30,383 nt of DNA from JBBPYR01 sp038199755 (GTDB lineage: Bacteria > Chloroflexota > Ktedonobacteria > Ktedonobacterales > Ktedonobacteraceae): NCBI GenBank assembly GCA_038199755.1, contig JBBPYR010000096.1:1-30383 (forward strand), written 5' to 3'. The notes beneath the pieces were generated by a model. That model was not told the DNA's origin and made no database searches. It worked only from the letters and a program-made list of their open reading frames with translations. This document shows positions 22,304-30,383 of this stretch, piece after piece; position 1 is the first letter of the stretch, and each line of letters opens with the position of its first letter. The translations under genes were made by a program, and so were the position numbers.

Positions 22304-24475
22304 ATGCAGTGGAGAGACACAGCTGGTCCAGTTGCCGAACTGACAGCCAGAATGCCAGAACAGCCTTCTTCAATGGCACCGCCGCCATCAAGCCTCTTCA
22401 CGTTTGAGATCAATGCCAGCACCCCTCCACCTGCGGACTCCGCGGTTATTATGCAACGTACCGATGAAGTCAATACTATTCAGCGTATGCTTACCGAGGC
22501 CCAAACGAGCGCGGTTGTGCTCATAGGCTCAGCGGGTGCGGGCAAATCAACACTGGCTGCATTATTATTTCATCGTCTCTTGTTGGCACAACAGGCTGGT
22601 CTTCCCGTACCACGCTATCTGATCTGGCTCAGCATTGGCAAACATACCACCATCCCTGACCTCATCTCTGCTATTCTTGCTCGTATGCAAATGAGTGACC
22701 CTGGCTTTTTCTTGCTCGCACCGGGGCAACAAATATCTACGCTACTACAAGTGCTGCGCCGCCCGCAGGAAAACGCGCTGATCGTCCTCGATCAGTTTGA
22801 GTCGTTCCTACACCCTGAGACCCAGCAAGATGCGATTGGCCGTGGTTCCCTCATGCTCTTTCTCGAACTCCTCCAAACCGAGCTAGGCACCAGTCGCATT
22901 CTCCTCACCAGCTACGAGTCCCCCTATGATCAGAACATGGAAGAAACGCGTGTACGTACCTACCTTGTTTCACGCATGAGCTCACCTGAAGGTGCCACAC
23001 TGATGCAGCAATATGGCATTCAGGCCAGCCCCGAAGACTTTTCACTGGCCTGGCAACGCTGCGCTGGCCATGTATTTGCCCTGATACTTTTGTGTGCCCT
23101 CGTTCACCTCAGTGGTATCTCACTGAGCACATTTTTGAACTCGCCGCAGTACCAGTGGTTATGGAATGGCGATGTTACTTCACTGCTGGTTGCCTCTGTG
23201 TATCGCTATCTCAACCCACTTCAATATGTTATTATGCGGGCGTTGAGCCTCTTTGAAGAGCCTGTGTCACTAGCGGCTATCATACAAACAATCATGAGCA
23301 CAAACATACGCTCTAGCAACGATGCCAATACGTCTTATAATGCCTTTGAAAAAGCATTGGTTACACTCTTGCAATATTCACTACTACAAACACAAACGAA
23401 TGCACAGGGAGAACAATGCTACACCCTGCATGCCCTCTTGCGTTACTATCTAGTCGATCACTATCTTGAAGGCAGTGATCGTAGCCCTGGTAGCCCTTTC
23501 GCCCTCTCACTGGGTGCAACGCCACCACCGAAGAGTGTGAATGACCAAGAAGCCCAGCAGATGGCGATAGCTGCCGGACATATGGAGGTTGCTACTTACT
23601 ACTACAATCAGAGCAGCAAACTGTGTCCTCCACGTGACAAGCGGACAGGTTTGCAAGATATTGTGCCATTTCTGGCCATCATTCGTCACCTCATCCTTGG
23701 CTGGCACTGGCAAGACGCATGTAATCTTCTCTTCCATGAGGGGCTACATGATTCGCTGGTACAATGGGGAGCCTGGAATACGCTAGTTGGCCTCTACACC
23801 ACGCTCCTACCACCCTTCGGCTCGCTACAACGCAAGGATGAGGCATTGGTCTCGCAACATCTCGCCACCATCTATGGTCGACTCGGTGACATGGAACAAA
23901 GTCAGCACTACTTCGAGCAAGCACTGGCCGCGTACAACGAACTGGGAAACCGCCACGGCGAAGCTACTACACTGGCAAACCAGGGTGAACTCCTGCGGCT
24001 CAACGAACAATGGGAAGCGGCCCGGACCAATTTCGAGCAGGTTTTGCTGCTCAACAGGCAAGAGCAAGACCCCTTGTTGCAGTGTAGCACCTTGCACAAC
24101 CTGGGATTACTCTATGATAGGGCAAAAGAGTTCCAATCCGCGCAAAGCTATTACCTTGCCGCTCTAAAACTGATCTATCGACTCAGTCAAACTGCAACGG
24201 CAGGGACCATCAAAACAACCTCTTCTCAGTATATGGGAACCATTATGACCAATATAGGCATCTTGTGCTATCAACAGAAACAGACCGTTGAAAGCATTGC
24301 ACTGCTACTCGCTGCCCAACAACTGCGCCTAGCCTTACGTGATCCCGGCGTCGTCATCCTTGAGCGGTTTTTGACCGCCATCGAACAACAGATGGGCCAT
24401 GATGCATATCAACACGTATGCGAAGAAGCATATCGCGTCCAAAAACAAGTCTTGACACACTATATGAATGGCTAA
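22304..24475 (+). CDS. STAND-type P-loop ATPase with TPR repeats
   Basis: A 723-residue protein. The ribosome site AGAGGAGAG is strong. Residues 1-48 are Pro/Ser-rich and probably disordered. The NTPase domain follows: RTDEVNTIQRML at about 52-63, Walker A GSAGAGKST (75-83), Walker B ALIVLDQFES (about 158-167), sensor-like RILLTSYES. A winged-helix-like linker and a helical region come next, then TPR repeats at about 513-630 (YGRLGDMEQSQHYFEQAL, LHNLGLLYDRAKEF). This is the MalT/AfsR/NB-ARC plan of signalling ATPases that oligomerise on ligand binding. No DNA-binding, TIR, protease or nuclease domain is seen at either end, so how the signal leaves the protein is unclear. A regulator or a scaffold is possible. 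Confidence 0.85.
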   Translation: MQWRDTAGPVAELTARMPEQPSSMAPPPSSLFTFEINASTPPPADSAVIMQRTDEVNTIQRMLTEAQTSAVVLIGSAGAGKSTLAALLFHRLLLAQQAGLPVPRYLIWLSIGKHTTIPDLISAILARMQMSDPGFFLLAPGQQISTLLQVLRRPQENALIVLDQFESFLHPETQQDAIGRGSLMLFLELLQTELGTSRILLTSYESPYDQNMEETRVRTYLVSRMSSPEGATLMQQYGIQASPEDFSLAWQRCAGHVFALILLCALVHLSGISLSTFLNSPQYQWLWNGDVTSLLVASVYRYLNPLQYVIMRALSLFEEPVSLAAIIQTIMSTNIRSSNDANTSYNAFEKALVTLLQYSLLQTQTNAQGEQCYTLHALLRYYLVDHYLEGSDRSPGSPFALSLGATPPPKSVNDQEAQQMAIAAGHMEVATYYYNQSSKLCPPRDKRTGLQDIVPFLAIIRHLILGWHWQDACNLLFHEGLHDSLVQWGAWNTLVGLYTTLLPPFGSLQRKDEALVSQHLATIYGRLGDMEQSQHYFEQALAAYNELGNRHGEATTLANQGELLRLNEQWEAARTNFEQVLLLNRQEQDPLLQCSTLHNLGLLYDRAKEFQSAQSYYLAALKLIYRLSQTATAGTIKTTSSQYMGTIMTNIGILCYQQKQTVESIALLLAAQQLRLALRDPGVVILERFLTAIEQQMGHDAYQHVCEEAYRVQKQVLTHYMNG

Positions 24476-24588
24476 CCCACCAATCTGCTTGTCACTATAT
24501 GAGATAATAAGCTAGAACCTGTGACGTGCTTGAGGCGTATACTCAAATACAGGTATCATCGTGTTACGACGAAAGAGAGTATTTCTGC

Positions 24589-26253
24589 ATGTCCACAACT
24601 ACCCCTGGTTCCCACAAGACCTCTTCCAGCGAAGAAACCGCTCATACACAAAGCAAAGCCACACCACAACACTGGCTGCTCATCGTGCTCGTGTTTGTGG
24701 CTGGCGCGGTCTCGCTAGCTGTCGAATTATCAGCATCACGGCTCCTTGCCCCCTATTTTGGTACATCATTGTTCGTCTGGGCTAATCTGATTGGGCTCGT
24801 ACTGCTCTATTTAACGATTGGCTACTACCTTGGTGGACGCATCGCGGACCGCTATCCGCAGCCAATCGTCTTATATGGCATGACTGCCGCTGCCTCTCTC
24901 CTGGTTGGCCTCATTCCTGTGATCTCGCAACCCATTTTGAGCTGGTCCCTCAGCGCGTTCGCCTCTTATTCAATCAGTGTCTTCTATGGCTCGCTCGCCT
25001 CGGTATTGTTGCTCTTTGCCCTCCCTATGATCTTGCTCGGCTGCGTCTCCCCGTATGCCATCCGCTTGAGCGTCGAACAAATTGGCAAATCGGGACGCAC
25101 CGCGGGACAACTCTACGCCATCTCTACGGCGGGCAGTATTCTCGGCACCTTCCTGCCAGTGCTGGTATTCATTCCCAATATTGGCACCTATCGCACCTTT
25201 CTGGTCTTTGCCGCTGCCCTTCTCCTCGTCTCGATCATCGGACTGCTCGTCACACGCACACCATCCTCCTCACCCACTGATACGCCAAAAAACGAGCGAC
25301 GTGCAGGCAAAACACTGCTTTCCCTGTTACTCATCCTTCCGCTTGCCCTCTCCCTCTTAGGATTGCACGGCCCAATTAAGCCATCGAGTGGCGCAAAAGG
25401 GAGCGTCCTCCTCACGGAGCGCGAGTCGGCCTATAACTACATTCAGGTTGTCCATACAGGCGATGAAACACAACTCATACTGAACGAGGGGCTTGGTGTC
25501 CACTCTATCTATAATCCCAATCAGGTGCTGACACACGGCCCCTGGGACTATTTCTTGGTCGCGCCCTATTTCAATGCACCGCCATTCACCATGAGCCAAT
25601 TTCACAACGCCTGCATCATCGGGCTGGGTGCCGGAACCATTCCGCGCGAATTGAGCGCGATCTATGGCAACATTCCTGTTGATGGCGTAGAGATTGATGG
25701 TGAGATCGTCAAGCTGGGACAACAATATTTTCATATGAATGAGCCAAATCTCCACGTCATTGTGCAGGATGGCCGCTACTTCTTGCGCACCACCAGCCAG
25801 CACTACGACCTCATCGGCATTGATGCCTATCAACAACCCTATGTTCCCTTCCAACTCACCACTGCCGAATACTTCCGCGAGGTCAGGCAGCACCTCTCGC
25901 CCACGGGTGTCGTCGTGGCCAACGCGGGCCGCACCAACAGCGATTTTCGCCTTGTCGAAGCACTAGCCCAAACCATGCATTCCGTTTTCCCCAGCGTCTA
26001 CATTATCAATACGGAACGTTTCACGAACAGCATCATCGTCGGCACCAACGCCACCACCACACTCACCAACTTCATCGTAAACACCAACCAACTGACCAAC
26101 CCGCTGCTACAGAGCGTAGCCCATTCCAGCATACGTTACGGCAACATGCGTACCGAGCAAAACACCCTTGCCTACTTCACCGATGACAAGGCACCCGTTG
26201 AACAACTGATCGATCAAATCATCTTCGACGCCGTACTCAACAACAAAGAATAA
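24589..26253 (+). CDS. Membrane-fused spermidine synthase-like protein
   Basis: About 554 residues from the ATG at 24589, where AGAGAG is suitably placed; a GTG at 24526 is less likely. A hydrophilic N terminus (about 30 residues) is followed by seven or eight membrane helices to about residue 265, including VELSASRLLAPYFGTSLFVW, the signature of this family. The C-terminal half is a Rossmann-type methyltransferase/spermidine synthase domain: GLGAGTIPRE (about 345-354), VEIDGEIV, VQDGRYFLRTT, and DLIGIDAYQQPY. The end (DDKAPVEQLID) is also typical. The first motif of soluble SpeE is partly lost, so aminopropyl transfer is not assured. No speD or speA is nearby. Confidence 0.85.
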   Translation: MSTTTPGSHKTSSSEETAHTQSKATPQHWLLIVLVFVAGAVSLAVELSASRLLAPYFGTSLFVWANLIGLVLLYLTIGYYLGGRIADRYPQPIVLYGMTAAASLLVGLIPVISQPILSWSLSAFASYSISVFYGSLASVLLLFALPMILLGCVSPYAIRLSVEQIGKSGRTAGQLYAISTAGSILGTFLPVLVFIPNIGTYRTFLVFAAALLLVSIIGLLVTRTPSSSPTDTPKNERRAGKTLLSLLLILPLALSLLGLHGPIKPSSGAKGSVLLTERESAYNYIQVVHTGDETQLILNEGLGVHSIYNPNQVLTHGPWDYFLVAPYFNAPPFTMSQFHNACIIGLGAGTIPRELSAIYGNIPVDGVEIDGEIVKLGQQYFHMNEPNLHVIVQDGRYFLRTTSQHYDLIGIDAYQQPYVPFQLTTAEYFREVRQHLSPTGVVVANAGRTNSDFRLVEALAQTMHSVFPSVYIINTERFTNSIIVGTNATTTLTNFIVNTNQLTNPLLQSVAHSSIRYGNMRTEQNTLAYFTDDKAPVEQLIDQIIFDAVLNNKE

Positions 26254-26261
26254 ACAGAGAA

Positions 26262-26311
26262 CACAGAGAATGAGCCCACAGACGCTGGTGTCTGTGGGCT
26301 CATTCTCTGTG
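26262..26311. terminator. Bidirectional terminator with 22-bp stem
   Basis: A 22-bp perfect stem (26262-26283 with 26290-26311) around a 6-base loop lies between the convergent spermidine-synthase-like gene (end 26253) and MFS gene (end 26320). There is no T-run, so it may work as a very stable hairpin rather than a classic terminator. Confidence 0.75.
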
Positions 26312-26319
26312 CAGCATGC

Positions 26320-27579
26320 TTACTGCACTTTTCTTTTTTCTGAAAGGTAGATCATCGTGCCACCGATCAGCAGACAGATGCCATAACAAATGCCCATCGC
26401 AAACCAGGGATAGCGATAATTGATCCTATAGAGTTGCGTGAAGCCAGTTGCGCCAACGAACGCCCCCATCAAGCCAATCGTCGTGTACATTCCCTGCACC
26501 CTGGCCCGCATACTACTCAGCGAGTACTTCGCCACGTGCGCATCAACGGCAGGCTGGATAAAAGAATAGACAACTCCATGCACCCCAAACAGCAGCACGA
26601 CCAGAACCGCCGAATTGAGCAAGCCATAGGCGATATACAACGGCACCTGCGCAAACCCGAAAATGAAGATCAGCAGCCAACGACGCGCACGGTCAGCCAC
26701 GCGCCCTCCAATCGGCGAGAGGATAGTTGTCGGCAATGCCCAAGTCACATATGCCAGACCAATCATATACACAGGTGCCCCTAAGTTATCATGCATCCAC
26801 AACGGCAATATGGTGGTATCCAAACCCAAGAACAGGTAATCGCCGAACGCCAGGATATACGCACCCAGCAGCGGCAAGGTGAAGATGGCGCGATACGAAG
26901 CAGGCTCTTCTACCTTCGTCTCCACGCCGCTCCCCTTCTTATTGGCATCAATCATCACCACCACAATCACAATGGCGATAAGACGAAAGACAACGGCCCC
27001 GATGAAGGCAGGTACGTAGCCAAACGCGGCAAAAAGCCCCCCAATGCCAGGGCCGAGCAAAAAGCCCGCGCTGAAGAACGCACCAAACGTGCCATAGGCC
27101 TCGCCCTGCTGATCAGCCGGTATCGCATCGTTAATTAAGGCGCGAGCCGGTGGCAACAGGGTCGCACCCGCGATGCCTTCGATGAAGCGCAACACAATAA
27201 AGGCGATAGGATCATTGGTCAGCAAATAGAGCAGCGTGATGACAGCCTGAGCCGCCAAGCCAATAATCATCACCTGTTTGCGCCCCCAACGGTCGGCCAG
27301 CCAGCCCGTGGGATACTGAAACAGGAAGTTCGAGACGAGATACGCTGAGGCCATCAAGCCGATCACCGTCAGCGACGCCCCATGCGACTGTGCATACAGC
27401 ACACGCACAGGAGTCACCATCCCGATACCCGTGTAGGCCGCGAACGCCGTCAGCGAGACCGCCAACAACGTGCGATTACGCAACACCGACTGCTTCACCC
27501 TCACCAAAGGCTGAGAGACTATCCTCCCGCTTTCTGGTGGTGGAATCACAGGGGCGGTCTGTTCGCTATCGTTAGACAT
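26320..27579 (-). CDS. Major facilitator superfamily exporter
   Basis: A 419-residue, 12-helix MFS protein of the drug/H+ antiporter kind. The start at 27579 (MSNDSEQ) is preferred; an in-frame GTG at 27615 would add 12 residues, and neither has a strong ribosome site. After a 37-residue cytosolic N terminus, helix 1 begins at LLAVSLTAF. Motif A, GWLADRWGRKQ, lies at about 92-102 between helices 2 and 3. A second half-copy, GGRVADRARR, lies between helices 8 and 9. The substrate is not readable; tetracycline-, sugar- or multidrug-type efflux are options. It is alone on its strand. Confidence 0.88.
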   Translation of the reverse strand: MSNDSEQTAPVIPPPESGRIVSQPLVRVKQSVLRNRTLLAVSLTAFAAYTGIGMVTPVRVLYAQSHGASLTVIGLMASAYLVSNFLFQYPTGWLADRWGRKQVMIIGLAAQAVITLLYLLTNDPIAFIVLRFIEGIAGATLLPPARALINDAIPADQQGEAYGTFGAFFSAGFLLGPGIGGLFAAFGYVPAFIGAVVFRLIAIVIVVVMIDANKKGSGVETKVEEPASYRAIFTLPLLGAYILAFGDYLFLGLDTTILPLWMHDNLGAPVYMIGLAYVTWALPTTILSPIGGRVADRARRWLLIFIFGFAQVPLYIAYGLLNSAVLVVLLFGVHGVVYSFIQPAVDAHVAKYSLSSMRARVQGMYTTIGLMGAFVGATGFTQLYRINYRYPWFAMGICYGICLLIGGTMIYLSEKRKVQ

Positions 27580-27771
27580 AAAAGGAAAATACCTTGCTCT
27601 TTCTCTTCTAACCACCTCTTCATAGCCGCCTCACACAACACACCTATACATAGACACTTAGTATATATCTTCTCGCTTGGTTCGCACAAGCAAAAAGTTT
27701 CCTGTGCATTACAAGATTTACTCATTCTAACCATTTTTATGTTATCATTATAGCAAACAACTCATGGGGAA

Positions 27772-27978
27772 ATGATGCCGCCAAAAATTAGAGAACTTAA
27801 AGCTACCTTAGCTAAAGCGGGTTTCAAATCTCGAACAGCAAAGGGAAGTCATACTGTTTGGAAACATCCAGCCCTCGCCGATGTGCGTATCACCTTAGCG
27901 GGAAAAGACGGGAACGATGCCAAACCATATCAAATTGAGGAAGTAGAAAACGCACTCAAAAAACTTGGAGATGCATAA
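27772..27978 (+). CDS. hicA: HicA family toxin (mRNA interferase)
   Basis: A 68-residue HicA with the double-stranded-RNA-binding-like fold: KIRELKATLAKAGF, then KGSHTVWKHP holding the catalytic His27, a strand VRITLAG, and an ending that pairs with HicB. HicA cleaves mRNA when free. Two adjacent ATGs (27772, 27775) share the GGGGA ribosome site; either may be used. It overlaps hicB by one base (TAATG), which couples toxin and antitoxin. The toxin-first order is normal for HicAB. Confidence 0.93.
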   Translation: MMPPKIRELKATLAKAGFKSRTAKGSHTVWKHPALADVRITLAGKDGNDAKPYQIEEVENALKKLGDA

Positions 27979-28184
27979 TGACCGAGAAACATTATTCTAT
28001 GATCATTCAATGGAGCAACAGAAATCAGGCCTATATCGTTACCGTTCCAGAATTACCAGGATGTAAAACACATGGGGAAACATATGAGCAAGCGGTAAAG
28101 AATGGTAAAGAAGCTATCGAGGCATGGATCGAAGATGCAAACAAAGACGGCGTACCATTGCCAGAGCCAAAAGTAGCCGCATAG
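27978..28184 (+). CDS. hicB: HicB family antitoxin
   Basis: A 68-residue HicB N-terminal domain: YSMIIQWSNRNQAYIVTVPELPGCKTHG, a degenerate RNase H-like fold that neutralises HicA, then EQAVKNGKEAIEAWI and a tail LPEPKVAA. It is a minimal form. The C-terminal helix-turn-helix or ribbon-helix-helix of longer HicB antitoxins is absent, so it may not repress its own promoter. It is translationally coupled to hicA and followed by a stem-loop. Confidence 0.92.
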   Translation: MTEKHYSMIIQWSNRNQAYIVTVPELPGCKTHGETYEQAVKNGKEAIEAWIEDANKDGVPLPEPKVAA

Positions 28185-28196
28185 GAATAATCTTGT

Positions 28197-28239
28197 AAAA
28201 CGCCTTCTATGCTGTTGGTTAACAGAGCTAAGGCGTTTT
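28197..28239 (+). terminator. Terminator of hicAB
   Basis: AAAACGCCTT (28197-28206) pairs with AAGGCGTTTT (28230-28239), a 10-bp stem ending in a T-run. Within the loop is a second hairpin, CTGTT/AACAG around GGTT (28212-28225). Confidence 0.8.
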
Positions 28240-28305
28240 CTGCTACTGTCAGACAGTCATTTTTATCACTCTTCTTCATTGGAAGGCAAATATAAGGGAC
28301 ATACG

Positions 28306-28863
28306 ATGGACACGCTACGCTGGACGACACACGATTTAGAACTGTTGCCAGAGGATGGTAAGCGTTACGAAATTATTGATGGAGAGTTGTACGTGGCGAA
28401 ACAACCCGATTGGCAACATCAACTCGTCTGCTTTGAAATAGCCGCACTACTGAAAAATTGGAATGATCAATCAAGATTAGGAAAAGTAAACCTTGCCCCT
28501 GGCATCATTTTCTCAGACGAGAACAATGTTGTTCCTGACGTAATATGGATTAGCCAAGAGCGCTTAAAAACCGCCTTGCAAGCAGACGGAAAACTTCATA
28601 ATTCCCCCGAACTCGTCGTTGAGGTACTTTCTCCGGGTTCAGAGAACGAACGCAGAGACCGAGAAGTGAAGCTCAAACTGTATTCACGGCGCAATGCTCA
28701 AGAATACTGGGTTGTAAATTGGCGTCTACGCACACTCGAAGTGTATCAACGCGAAAACGCCGTTTTGGTACTTGTCAAAACACTGAATGAGAACGACATC
28801 CTGGAAAGCCCCCTCCTGCCAGGTTTTCGCTGTGAAATCAGCCGGTTCTTTCAGGACCTATAA
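28306..28863 (+). CDS. Uma2 family (DUF820) nuclease-fold protein
   Basis: A 185-residue protein of the Uma2 family, related to PD-(D/E)xK endonucleases. The ATG at 28306 has AAGGGA six bases before it; a TTG at 28279 is in frame but less likely. Features: the N-terminal DLELLPEDGKRYEIIDGELYV, the central VPDVIWI with its Asp, and ELVVEVLSPGSENERRDREVKL, where the catalytic Glu and Lys lie. YWVVNWRLRTLEVY ends the core. This family is greatly multiplied in Chloroflexota and cyanobacteria, often near mobile genes. A true nuclease activity is not proven. It follows the hicAB unit and probably has its own transcript. Confidence 0.9.
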   Translation: MDTLRWTTHDLELLPEDGKRYEIIDGELYVAKQPDWQHQLVCFEIAALLKNWNDQSRLGKVNLAPGIIFSDENNVVPDVIWISQERLKTALQADGKLHNSPELVVEVLSPGSENERRDREVKLKLYSRRNAQEYWVVNWRLRTLEVYQRENAVLVLVKTLNENDILESPLLPGFRCEISRFFQDL

Positions 28864-28985
28864 AACACAAAACATAAAATTCTGTAGAGGAAGTACAACG
28901 CCGCCGCTTGGTAGCCTGAATCTCAACCGCAGAATCCGCAATCATCCATTGAATGGCTTGCCGATAGGGACATTCAGTATGATTA

Positions 28986-29013
28986 TTGTAGCATACCTGC
29001 TGTGTGATATACT
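28986..29013 (+). promoter_or_regulatory. Promoter of the M16 peptidase-like gene
   Basis: TTGTAG (28986-28991), a 16-base spacer and TATACT (29008-29013) preceded by TGA, an extended -10. Transcription near 29020 would give a leader of about 90 bases that includes the palindromic repeat at 29042. Nothing else is recognised in the 245-base gap from 28864 to 29108. Confidence 0.6.
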
Positions 29014-29041
29014 AACGTTGTTTCTATACACACGTATCCAG

Positions 29042-29064
29042 TAGGGATGTCCCTTGGGGCATCC
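29042..29064 (+). repeat. Palindromic intergenic repeat, copy 4
   Basis: A 23-base copy of the TAGGGATGTCC unit, here followed by CTTGG and GGCATCC. It lies in the leader of the M16 gene, where it can form a hairpin about 45 bases before the start codon. Confidence 0.7.
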
Positions 29065-29108
29065 GCACCCTATCCCATTATGTGTTCAGAAAGGAACAGT
29101 TCAGATAT

Positions 29109-30383
29109 ATGAGCGAGCAACCAACACTCCCGCCCAACTATTTCTATCACCAACTCCCCAACGGCATTGAACTCATCGGACAATACATGCCCAGCCTGAG
29201 TTCCATCACCTTCGGCCTACAACTCGATGCCGCCGTAATCCACGAGCCGGAAGAAAAACTCGGTTTGGCTCACCTCTTTGAATACATGCTCATGCAAGGG
29301 ACCAAAGGCAAAGATGCGCGCACCCTCAACGAGGCATTCGAATCATTAGGAGCGCGTAAGGGCGTTAGCACAGGCATGGAGAACACCCAGATTTGGTCAC
29401 AAATCGTCAATACCAAATTCGATGCCACGATTGACCTGATCCATGAAATCCTGCTCACACCTACCTTCCCCAAAGATGAACTGGACCAGATGCGCAACAT
29501 CATCCTGCAAGAGATTCGCCGTCGTGACGACGAACCCATGAGTCGCATCTTCGATCTCGTGCGTGGCAACTACTATAAAGGCACCCCCTTGGCTCGCCTC
29601 GCCCTGGGAACACCCGAAAGCGTGCGTAGCCTGCAACGCCAAGACCTACAAACCTTCTGGCGTGAACGTTATAAACCCAATAACGCCCTCTTCGCCATCG
29701 CAGGCAAGTTCGACTGGGACCACGTCGTCGCGAAAATGCAAGCCCTCTTCAGCGACTGGGAAGGCACTGCCGCACCAACGCCGCCCTACAGCGTCCAGCC
29801 CACCAATAGCGTCTCGCTAGAGCCGCAGGAGGGCAAACAAGAACATCTGGGCATGATGTTCCCCTTCCCCAAATATACTGATCCTGACTATTACGTCGCC
29901 ATGGTCATCGCAGAAGTCTTAGGTGGCAACATGGCCTCACGCCTCTTCGTCGAAGTTCGCGAGAAGCGTGGCCTCGTCTACGGCGTCTCAGCTGGTCTCG
30001 CGGGCAACAACACCGTTGGCAGCATGCGTATCTACGCTGGCACCACACCAGAGCAAGGGCATGAATGCCTAGAAGTAATCATCAACGAACTACGCAAACT
30101 AGAGCAAGAAGGCATCACCCCCGACGAGTTAGAGCGTGCCAAAGTGCAACTCAAGAGCGAACACGTCATGCGTAGTGAGGGCTCTGGAGCGCGCATGGGT
30201 GCCATCACCCGTTCCTGGTGGTACGAGCACCGAATCAAAACAATTCAAGAAATCAAAGACGGCATCGACGCCGTAACCCAGGAGCAAGTGCTTGATGTCC
30301 TGCACCGCTACTCCCCCATCAACCCGCTCACAGTGGGAGCCATCGGCCCCCTCAGTCGCGAAGAGCTCGTGGGAACCACCTTA
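29109..30383 (+). CDS. M16 family zinc peptidase homologue, metal motif altered (3' end off window)
   Basis: A 425-codon open reading frame that reaches the window edge without a stop; AAAGGAA lies upstream. It is an M16B-type protein (pitrilysin/processing-peptidase family). The first domain is HQLPNGIEL, then HLFEYMLMQGT at about 55-65. The zinc motif HxxEH is HxxEY here: His55 and Glu58 are kept, but the second His is Tyr59. The distal Glu ligand fits Glu135 in ILQEIRRRDDEP, at the usual distance. The second domain is present, with the substrate Arg/Tyr motif REKRGLVYGVSAG. It may be the inactive partner of a two-subunit M16B enzyme, with an active partner possibly downstream, outside this view. 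Confidence 0.88.
   Translation, partial: MSEQPTLPPNYFYHQLPNGIELIGQYMPSLSSITFGLQLDAAVIHEPEEKLGLAHLFEYMLMQGTKGKDARTLNEAFESLGARKGVSTGMENTQIWSQIVNTKFDATIDLIHEILLTPTFPKDELDQMRNIILQEIRRRDDEPMSRIFDLVRGNYYKGTPLARLALGTPESVRSLQRQDLQTFWRERYKPNNALFAIAGKFDWDHVVAKMQALFSDWEGTAAPTPPYSVQPTNSVSLEPQEGKQEHLGMMFPFPKYTDPDYYVAMVIAEVLGGNMASRLFVEVREKRGLVYGVSAGLAGNNTVGSMRIYAGTTPEQGHECLEVIINELRKLEQEGITPDELERAKVQLKSEHVMRSEGSGARMGAITRSWWYEHRIKTIQEIKDGIDAVTQEQVLDVLHRYSPINPLTVGAIGPLSREELVGTTL

Noticed and set aside
27650..27771. hicA promoter (TGTTATCAT at 27740-27748)
   Set aside because: An extended -10 is possible but no -35 fits, and the region is AT-rich, so chance matches are likely.
1..30383. tRNA, rRNA or other structural RNA genes
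   Set aside because: No cloverleaf with conserved T-loop (GGTTCRANNC) or rRNA segment was recognised in the intergenic spaces; small RNAs cannot be excluded by eye.

Overview
The window (about 52% GC by eye) is dense bacterial chromosome that looks like a member of the Ktedonobacteria (Chloroflexota). That placement is inference. It rests on an actinobacterial/chloroflexal-style hyp cluster with SIS proteins, an FtsA-like ATPase paired with a 'baseplate J'-type membrane protein, Uma2 and HicAB accessory genes, and short palindromic intergenic repeats. No 16S or other direct marker is present.

Layout. (1) 1-4270: the 3' part of a [NiFe]-hydrogenase maturation operon: SIS protein A, an atypical HypC-like chaperone, SIS protein B, hypD, hypE, closed by a strong stem-loop. 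(2) 4284-6283, minus strand: a TetR regulator followed by a family-1 glycosyltransferase, driven by a consensus sigma-70 promoter with a palindromic operator directly on its -10. (3) 6340-7745: a decayed Bro-N (phage antirepressor) fragment, a DUF4177-like small protein, and a PyrD (dihydroorotate dehydrogenase) gene that has lost its central active-site segment in frame. (4) 7778-10335: an UlaG-like MBL hydrolase converging on a minus-strand pair, a P-loop (polynucleotide-kinase-like) kinase and a Gfo/Idh/MocA oxidoreductase. (5) 10358-20288: a housekeeping block on the plus strand: alaS, ftsA-like, baseplate-J-like membrane protein, ruvX, mltG, uppP. mltG and uppP are peptidoglycan genes, and the FtsA-like/baseplate pair may belong to the envelope too. 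(6) 20456-22082: two small two-helix membrane proteins and fmt (minus). (7) 22304-27579: a STAND-type ATPase with TPRs, a membrane-fused spermidine-synthase-like protein, and a convergent MFS exporter. (8) 27772-end: hicA-hicB, a Uma2 nuclease-fold protein, and an M16 peptidase homologue that runs off the window.

Most noteworthy: the two SIS proteins in the hyp operon have complementary losses. One keeps the metal-ligand residues but has a degenerate phosphate loop. The other keeps the phosphate loop but has lost one metal ligand. This suggests a composite heteromeric enzyme tied to hydrogenase maturation. Other points are the internally deleted PyrD, the M16 homologue with HxxEY in place of HxxEH, the TetR operator layout, and a four-copy palindromic repeat, one copy of which supplies the mltG stop codon.

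No tRNA, rRNA, CRISPR array or intact insertion sequence was recognised.
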